A DNA stretch of 32,086 bases, taken from NCBI GenBank assembly GCA_947176585.1, contig CAMWRI010000009.1, positions 1 to 32,086 of the forward strand, given 5' to 3'. Made by a program: the position numbers and the translations under genes. Below the pieces are notes generated by a model that saw nothing but the letters and a program-made list of their open reading frames with translations, was not told the DNA's origin and made no database searches. This DNA comes from an uncultured Porphyromonadaceae bacterium (GTDB lineage: Bacteria > Bacteroidota > Bacteroidia > Bacteroidales > Muribaculaceae). Below, one piece after another: positions 26,833-32,086 of this stretch; position 1 is the stretch's first letter; the number at the start of each line of letters is the position of its first letter.

Positions 26833-28188
26833 ATGGCACCCGAAGATAATCAGTATCTCGACAAATACGAACAAGCCGAAACCGAACCCAACCGCATCGT
26901 GGTAGTGGGCGTGGGTGGCGGCGGCAACAATGCCGTCAACTACATGTACGGCCAGGACATCCGCAGCGTATCCTTCGTTGTGGCCAACACCGACCGCCAG
27001 GCGCTCAACTCGTCGCCCGTGCCCACGAAGGTGCTCCTGGGTCCCACCGTCACCAAAGGACGCGGCGCCGGAGCAAAGCCAGAGCGCGCCAAAGCCGCGG
27101 CCGAGGAGAGCGCCCAGGATATCGAGCGCCTCTTCAGCGACGACATCGACATGGTGTTCGTCACCGCCGGCATGGGCGGAGGCACCGGCACGGGCGCAGG
27201 CCCGGTGGTGGCCCGCATCGCCCGCGAGAAAGGGCTGCTCACCATCGGAATCGTCACCATTCCCTTCCTCTTCGAGGGCTTGCGCAAGATCAACAAGGCT
27301 CTCGCAGGCGCCGATGAGATGAAGAAATACGTCGACGCACTGCTGGTGATCCAGAACGAGCGCCTCACCGATATCTACCCCGACGAAATCTTCGAGGAGG
27401 CATTCGCCAAGGCCGACGAAACTCTGGCCACCGCCGCACGCTCCATCTCGGAAATCATCACCAACCAGGGCTACATCAACCTCGACTTCAACGATGTGGA
27501 CACCACCCTGCGCGACGGCGGCACTGCAATCATATCCATAGGCTACGGCGAGGGCGAGAACCGCGTGACCAAGGCCATAGAAGACGCCCTGAACTCGCCG
27601 CTGCTCAACAACACCGACGTGTTCTCCAGCAAGCACCTGCTATTCAACCTCTGCTACTCGCGCGAGGCCGAGGTGCAGTTCAAGGCCAAGGAGGCAAAGG
27701 AATTCAACGACTTCGTGAACAAGATCGATCCCGAAGTGGAGGTGATCTGGGGTATCAAATACGACGAGACACTGGGCAACAAGGTGAAGCTCACCGTGCT
27801 CGCATCGGGCTTCGATATCACGGTGCACGAGAATGAGAACGGCGACCCCGACCTTGTGCTCACGGGCACACCACGCGACCATCACGACAAGCCGACACAA
27901 CCGGGCGCCATAGATATAGCCAAGATCTCCAACCTGTACGGCGAAGAGAAGATCAACGAGACCATGCGCACCCAGGACCGCCAGCGCTACATAATCCTGG
28001 ATGATGAAAATCTTGACAACGACGACGTGATCGAACGCTTCGAAAACACTCCCGCCTATAACCGAGACCGACGCCTGGTGCAGAACATCAAGGCCGCCGG
28101 GCAGCCCGTGGCTGCGCCCGAGCGCCCCGCGGCTCCCGCGCGCCCCGCAGCCGACGCCAACAGCATCAACTTCATCGACGAAGAATGA
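26833..28188 (+). CDS. ftsZ: Cell division GTPase FtsZ
   Basis: VVGVGGGGNNAVNYM, VFVTAGMGGGTGTGAGPVVARIA (tubulin signature), DEIFEEAFAKADE. Confidence 0.98.
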   Translation: MAPEDNQYLDKYEQAETEPNRIVVVGVGGGGNNAVNYMYGQDIRSVSFVVANTDRQALNSSPVPTKVLLGPTVTKGRGAGAKPERAKAAAEESAQDIERLFSDDIDMVFVTAGMGGGTGTGAGPVVARIAREKGLLTIGIVTIPFLFEGLRKINKALAGADEMKKYVDALLVIQNERLTDIYPDEIFEEAFAKADETLATAARSISEIITNQGYINLDFNDVDTTLRDGGTAIISIGYGEGENRVTKAIEDALNSPLLNNTDVFSSKHLLFNLCYSREAEVQFKAKEAKEFNDFVNKIDPEVEVIWGIKYDETLGNKVKLTVLASGFDITVHENENGDPDLVLTGTPRDHHDKPTQPGAIDIAKISNLYGEEKINETMRTQDRQRYIILDDENLDNDDVIERFENTPAYNRDRRLVQNIKAAGQPVAAPERPAAPARPAADANSINFIDEE

Positions 28189-28883
28189 ACCGCAAGCCCC
28201 GTCTCGTGATCAGCACCGGCGCAGGAATGAGCGCCGAGAGCGGCATCTCCACCTTCCGCGATGCCGACGGCCTCTGGGAGCGCTATCCGGTGATGCAGGT
28301 GTGCAGCGCCGACGGCTTCGCCGCCGACCCCGCTCTGGTCCACAACTTCTACAACGACCGCCGCGACCAGCTCGACACCGTGGAGCCCAACGCCGGCCAC
28401 CTGGCACTGGCGCGCCTTGAGGAGCACTTCGATGTGGATATCATCACCCAGAACGTGGACGACCTGCACGAGCGCGCCGGAAGCACCCGCGTGCTGCACC
28501 TCCACGGCGAGCTGCGCAAGGTGCGCGCAATGGACGATCCCTCGCTGCTCTTCACCCTGCCCGCAGGCACCCGCACCACGCCGGACACCCGCATCGACGG
28601 CCACGCCGTGCGGCCCCACATCGTGTTCTTTCAGGAAGCCGTGCCGGCCTTCGAGCCCGCCGCCCGCATCGTGGAGCAGGCCGATATTTTCGTGATCATA
28701 GGCACATCGCTGAGCGTCTACCCCGCCGCTTCGCTGCTGCAATATGTGCGCCCCGGCGTGCCCGTCTACTACATCGACCCGCGTCCCGCAGCCGTGCCCG
28801 CAAGCGTGCATGTGATATCCGCCCCGGCATCAGAAGGCGTGGAACTCCTGGCCCGCATCCTGATTGACTCAGACAAGAAGTAG
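28185..28883 (+). CDS. NAD-dependent protein deacylase, Sir2/CobB family, without the zinc-site cysteines
   Basis: GAGMSAESGISTFRDADGLWE, FYNDRRDQL, ITQNVDDLHERAG, LHLHGELRKV, IIGTSLSVYPAASLL. Only one Cys in the protein. Confidence 0.93.
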   Translation: MNRKPRLVISTGAGMSAESGISTFRDADGLWERYPVMQVCSADGFAADPALVHNFYNDRRDQLDTVEPNAGHLALARLEEHFDVDIITQNVDDLHERAGSTRVLHLHGELRKVRAMDDPSLLFTLPAGTRTTPDTRIDGHAVRPHIVFFQEAVPAFEPAARIVEQADIFVIIGTSLSVYPAASLLQYVRPGVPVYYIDPRPAAVPASVHVISAPASEGVELLARILIDSDKK

Positions 28884-28896
28884 CGCCCCCAACGTA

Positions 28897-28918
28897 GGGA
28901 TGCATCATGGTGCGTCCC
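28897..28918. repeat. Small palindromic hairpin (REP-like candidate) between the sirtuin and DUF4271 genes
   Basis: GGGATGCA-TCATGG-TGCGTCCC: 8-bp stem with one G.T wobble and a 6-nt loop; not followed directly by a long T-run. Confidence 0.45.
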
Positions 28919-28943
28919 ACTCCCACCGAGTTTCTATTATCCA

Positions 28944-29786
28944 GTGAACACCGACACCCTTCCGCAACCCCCGCAGGCTCCGCTGCCACGCCCCTTCGAC
29001 GCCTCGCTCGACCACGCGCTGGGCGCCATGGTGGAAGCGCGCCCGATCGACATGTCGCTGTTCAAGGCCTGTGCCGAGGAGGCCGCCCGCCAGTCGGCAC
29101 TGTGCTCCGGGCGCCCCGCCGAGCCTCGCGTGCTACATCCGGCCCGCCAGCCGGCAGTGTTGGGAGTGCTGGCCGTGCTGTTTGTGGCTTGCCTTCTGGT
29201 CTACAGCTATTTCGGCCGGGCCATGGCCGAAAGCGTGAACGACCTGTGGAGCCTGCGCAGCCGCGAGAACGCTTTCGACGACACCGCATCGGGGCGCCGC
29301 CGCGTGCAATGGGTGCTCGCCCTGCAATACGCCGCCTACGTCGGGCTCCTGCTCTATGCCATCGTTGATCCCGTGCCGGAGGCCGACACTCCGCTCGCGA
29401 TGCGCCACATCATGGCCATGATGTCCGTGGCGGCGGCCTATTACGTGTTTCAGCTGGGCGTGTACAACGTGCTGGCCTACACCTTCGCTCCGGATGCCGG
29501 GGCAGGCCACAGATGGGTGGACGGCTTCCAGGCTTCGCAAGGCATCACAGGTCTCGTGCTTTCCGTGCCGGTGCTGGCGATGGTGTTTTATCCGGATGCA
29601 TTTCTGGCATGCCTGACAGCCGCCGTGACGGTATATTTCATGGGACGCCTGATCTTCATAATCAAGGGTTTTAGAATTTTTTACACTGGTTATACCTCTT
29701 TAGTGTATTTTATTTTGTACCTTTGCACTCTTGAAATAGTACCCGTTCTGTGCATTCTGGCGCTCGCAGGCACGATAGCCCGCTGA
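28944..29786 (+). CDS. DUF4271 family membrane protein
   Basis: Multi-pass protein with C-terminal FRIFYTGYTSLVYFILYLCTLEIVPVL typical of DUF4271, located upstream of a HemD-like gene; GTG start in the ORF track. Confidence 0.8.
   Translation: MNTDTLPQPPQAPLPRPFDASLDHALGAMVEARPIDMSLFKACAEEAARQSALCSGRPAEPRVLHPARQPAVLGVLAVLFVACLLVYSYFGRAMAESVNDLWSLRSRENAFDDTASGRRRVQWVLALQYAAYVGLLLYAIVDPVPEADTPLAMRHIMAMMSVAAAYYVFQLGVYNVLAYTFAPDAGAGHRWVDGFQASQGITGLVLSVPVLAMVFYPDAFLACLTAAVTVYFMGRLIFIIKGFRIFYTGYTSLVYFILYLCTLEIVPVLCILALAGTIAR
29718..29725 (+). promoter_or_regulatory. Candidate -7 element inside the DUF4271 gene, upstream of the hemD-like gene
   Basis: TACCTTTG (TAnnTTTG) in a local AT-rich island within otherwise GC-rich coding sequence; -33 box weak. 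Confidence 0.5.
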
Positions 29787-29793
29787 TGCCGGG

Positions 29794-30588
29794 GTGCGCA
29801 TCCACACCTTGAAACGAGCCATCGCAGTGATTATAAAGAAGATATTAGTATCGCAGCCCAAGCCCGACACCGAAAAATCACCCTATTTTGAAATAGCCGA
29901 AAAATATGGTGTCGACATCGTTTTCCGTCCTTTCATCAAAGTGGAAGGCCTGTCGGTAAAGGATTTCAGGGCCCAGAAAATCAATATCGCCGACTACTCG
30001 GCCATCATCTTCACAGCCAAGACCGCTATCGACAATTTCTTCCGCCTGGCCGAAGAAACCCGCGTGAGCATCCCGGACACGCAGAAATACTTCTGCTCCT
30101 CGGAAAGCATTGCTCACTACCTGCAGAAATACATCGTATACCGCAAGCGCAAGATCTTCGCCTCCAAGACCGGCAAGCTCGCTGACATCATCCCCTCGAT
30201 GGTCAAGCACAAGACCGAGAAATATCTCTTTGCCGTGAGCGACGTGCACAGCGGCAAGGACTCGGCCATGCTCGCCGAGAGCAAGGTGAACTTCACCCCC
30301 GCCGTGATGTATCGCACCGTGAGCAACGACTTCGCCCCCGATGAGCCTTTCGACTACGACATGCTCGTGTTCTTCAGCCCACAGGGCATACAGTCGCTAT
30401 TCAAGAACTTCCCCGATTTCAAGCAGGGCGACATCGTGATTGCCACCTTCGGCGCCGCCACATCCAAGGCTGCCACAGACGCGGGCCTGCGCGTGGACGT
30501 AGCCGCTCCCTCGCCCGAAGCACCCTCCATGACCCAGGCCATAGACAATTATCTGGCCGAAGTACAACCCCCGCAGACAGCCGAATGA
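29794..30588 (+). CDS. hemD: Uroporphyrinogen-III synthase (HemD-like) family protein
   Basis: ILVSQPKPDTEKSPYFEIAEKYGVDIVFRPFIKVEGLSVKDFRAQKINIADYSAIIFTAKTAIDNFF and FFSPQGIQSLFKNFP...IATFGAATSKAATDAGLRVDVAAPSPEAPSMTQAI. The real start may be the GTG at 29827. Confidence 0.78.
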   Translation: MRIHTLKRAIAVIIKKILVSQPKPDTEKSPYFEIAEKYGVDIVFRPFIKVEGLSVKDFRAQKINIADYSAIIFTAKTAIDNFFRLAEETRVSIPDTQKYFCSSESIAHYLQKYIVYRKRKIFASKTGKLADIIPSMVKHKTEKYLFAVSDVHSGKDSAMLAESKVNFTPAVMYRTVSNDFAPDEPFDYDMLVFFSPQGIQSLFKNFPDFKQGDIVIATFGAATSKAATDAGLRVDVAAPSPEAPSMTQAIDNYLAEVQPPQTAE

Positions 30589-31013
30589 TGCCTCACGGCC
30601 TAAGACTATACAAGAAACAGCGCCTCTGTTCGCCCACAGCGATTGAGGCGCTTTTTGCCCGCACACCCGACGTGGACAGCGCCCTGGCATATCCGCTGCG
30701 CGCCGTATGGCGCCACGGAAGCGCCCGCCGCAGCGACTCGCCGCTGGCATTCGTGATCGTCGTGCCCAAGCGGCGCCTGCGTCACGCCGTGGACAGGGTG
30801 CTCATGCGCCGGCGCACCCGCGAGGCGTTTCGCCTCAACCACGCCGCTTTCCCCCTGCCTGAAGGCACCCGCACAGATGTGGCCTTCGTCTACGTAGGCT
30901 CCGGCCTCGAGCCTTACAGCGCCGTGGAGCGCGCTGTAAGGCGCCTGCTCGAACGCGTTGCCGCCTCGGCAGCCGACACCGCCACCGTTACCGACAGCCC
31001 ATTGCAGCCATGA
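30585..31013 (+). CDS. rnpA: Ribonuclease P protein component
   Basis: [20 protein letters not shown]...[26 protein letters not shown]; adjacent to yidD. The RNR motif is divergent. Confidence 0.88.
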   Translation: MMPHGLRLYKKQRLCSPTAIEALFARTPDVDSALAYPLRAVWRHGSARRSDSPLAFVIVVPKRRLRHAVDRVLMRRRTREAFRLNHAAFPLPEGTRTDVAFVYVGSGLEPYSAVERAVRRLLERVAASAADTATVTDSPLQP

Positions 31014-31240
31014 ACACCCTCAGCCGCATAGCCGTAGCACTGCTCTCGCTACCCATCCACTTCTACCGGGCCGCGATATCGCCGCTGCTGCCCCCGGCCT
31101 GCCGCTACACCCCCACCTGCAGCGCCTACGCTCTCGAGGCACTCCGCCGCCACGGCCCCCTGCGCGGCACATGGCTTACAATCAAGCGCATAATGCGCTG
31201 CCACCCCTGGGGAGGCAGCGGCTACGACCCCGTGCCATGA
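31010..31240 (+). CDS. yidD: Membrane protein insertion efficiency factor YidD
   Basis: [59 protein letters not shown] is a full YidD signature. Confidence 0.97.
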   Translation: MNTLSRIAVALLSLPIHFYRAAISPLLPPACRYTPTCSAYALEALRRHGPLRGTWLTIKRIMRCHPWGGSGYDPVP

Positions 31241-31845
31241 TACCACCAGGAGTGACCGACATACACACCCACAACCCACACGCTCCGACCGGTACGGCCA
31301 TCGTGAATATCGAGCCCGACGCCGGCATACCGGCCGACGCACCGCCAGGAGCCCTCTACAGCACAGGCGTGCACCCCTGGCGCAGCGCCGAGGCTGCCAC
31401 GCTCTGGCCCCGGGTGGAAAACCTTGCAGGCGATGATCGCATAGCCGCCATAGGCGAGGCCGGCCTCGACCGCCTCAAAGGCGCGCCGCTGTCAGAGCAA
31501 CTCACTCTGCTCGAGCGCCACGCCCGCCTGGCCGATGCACTGGGCAAACCACTGATAGTGCACTGCGTGCGCGCATGGGCCGAGCTTCTGGCCCTACACC
31601 GCCGCCTGCGTCCGGCGCAGCCCTGGATCATCCACGGCTTCCGCGGAGCCCCGGCTCTGGCCGCACGGCTCCTGGAGGCAGGCATGTACATCTCCCTCGG
31701 CCCACGATTCAACCCCGCCACCGCAGCCGCCGTGCCGGCACACCGGCTGCTGCTCGAAACCGACGACAACTCCGCAGTCTCGATCGCCGACGTGGCCGCA
31801 GCCGTGGCCGCAGCCAGGGACTCATCACCAGCCAAATCGAATTAA
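31237..31845 (+). CDS. TatD-family metal-dependent hydrolase (short Bacteroidetes type)
   Basis: [58 protein letters not shown]. Start at ATG 31237 (ATGA overlap with yidD). Confidence 0.88.
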   Translation: MIPPGVTDIHTHNPHAPTGTAIVNIEPDAGIPADAPPGALYSTGVHPWRSAEAATLWPRVENLAGDDRIAAIGEAGLDRLKGAPLSEQLTLLERHARLADALGKPLIVHCVRAWAELLALHRRLRPAQPWIIHGFRGAPALAARLLEAGMYISLGPRFNPATAAAVPAHRLLLETDDNSAVSIADVAAAVAAARDSSPAKSN

Positions 31846-31864
31846 ACCACAATATATCATTACT

Positions 31865-32086
31865 ATGACACTCAACCTCATCGCCTTCACCTCCGTGCTC
31901 CACGACGCCACCATGGTGCGCCAGTCGCATCAGGCAATCATCGACGAACTCGAGCGCACCTTCGACCACGTGGAAATCTACACCCCCGACCGTGTGGCCG
32001 AAATACCCGCCGGCAGCTTCACCGCCCTGTTCATCGCCACAGGCGGCGTGGAATGTCAGGTGAAAGACGCCTTCCACACCCTCCCC
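31865..32086 (+). CDS. Uncharacterised protein, truncated by the window end
   Basis: Open frame from ATG 31865 to the window edge: MTLNLIAFTSVLHDATMVRQSHQAIIDELERTFDHVEIYTPDRVAEIPAGSFTALFIATGGVECQVKDAFHTLP. Confidence 0.6.
   Translation, partial: MTLNLIAFTSVLHDATMVRQSHQAIIDELERTFDHVEIYTPDRVAEIPAGSFTALFIATGGVECQVKDAFHTLP

Noticed and set aside
1-32086. CRISPR arrays, tRNAs, rRNAs, transposases, integrases or defence genes
   Set aside because: None were recognisable by reading; no regularly spaced repeats or mobile-element motifs were seen.

Overview
GC-rich Bacteroidota (Bacteroidales-like) chromosomal window. Most of it is conserved core-genome content. Minus strand, about 25-12705: a TupA-like ATP-grasp protein, a DEAD-box RNA helicase with an R/G-rich tail, QueG, a NodB-type polysaccharide deacetylase, a DUF2723 membrane protein (TMEM260/GT117-like), PfkA, a small putative lipoprotein, and a large TonB-receptor-like outer-membrane beta-barrel protein. 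Plus strand, about 12942-32086: an almost unbroken dcw (division/cell wall) cluster rsmH-ftsL-ftsI-murE-mraY-murD-ftsW-murG-murC-ftsQ-ftsA-ftsZ. It continues into a sirtuin gene coupled to ftsZ, then DUF4271-hemD-like-rnpA-yidD-tatD and a truncated ORF. No tRNA, rRNA, CRISPR array or transposon was recognised. The most interesting signals are: (i) a full Bacteroidetes-type promoter (TTTG-N20-TAACTTTG) inside the 3' end of murC, upstream of ftsQAZ; (ii) a second TAnnTTTG element inside DUF4271, upstream of hemD/rnpA; (iii) a sirtuin without the zinc-site cysteines, overlapping ftsZ by 4 nt; (iv) an Asp-rich repeated linker in FtsA; (v) a cluster of perfect palindromes and direct repeats in the divergent region ahead of the dcw cluster; (vi) a G9 homopolymer at the 3' end of the ATP-grasp gene. 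No wholly new multi-gene system is evident.
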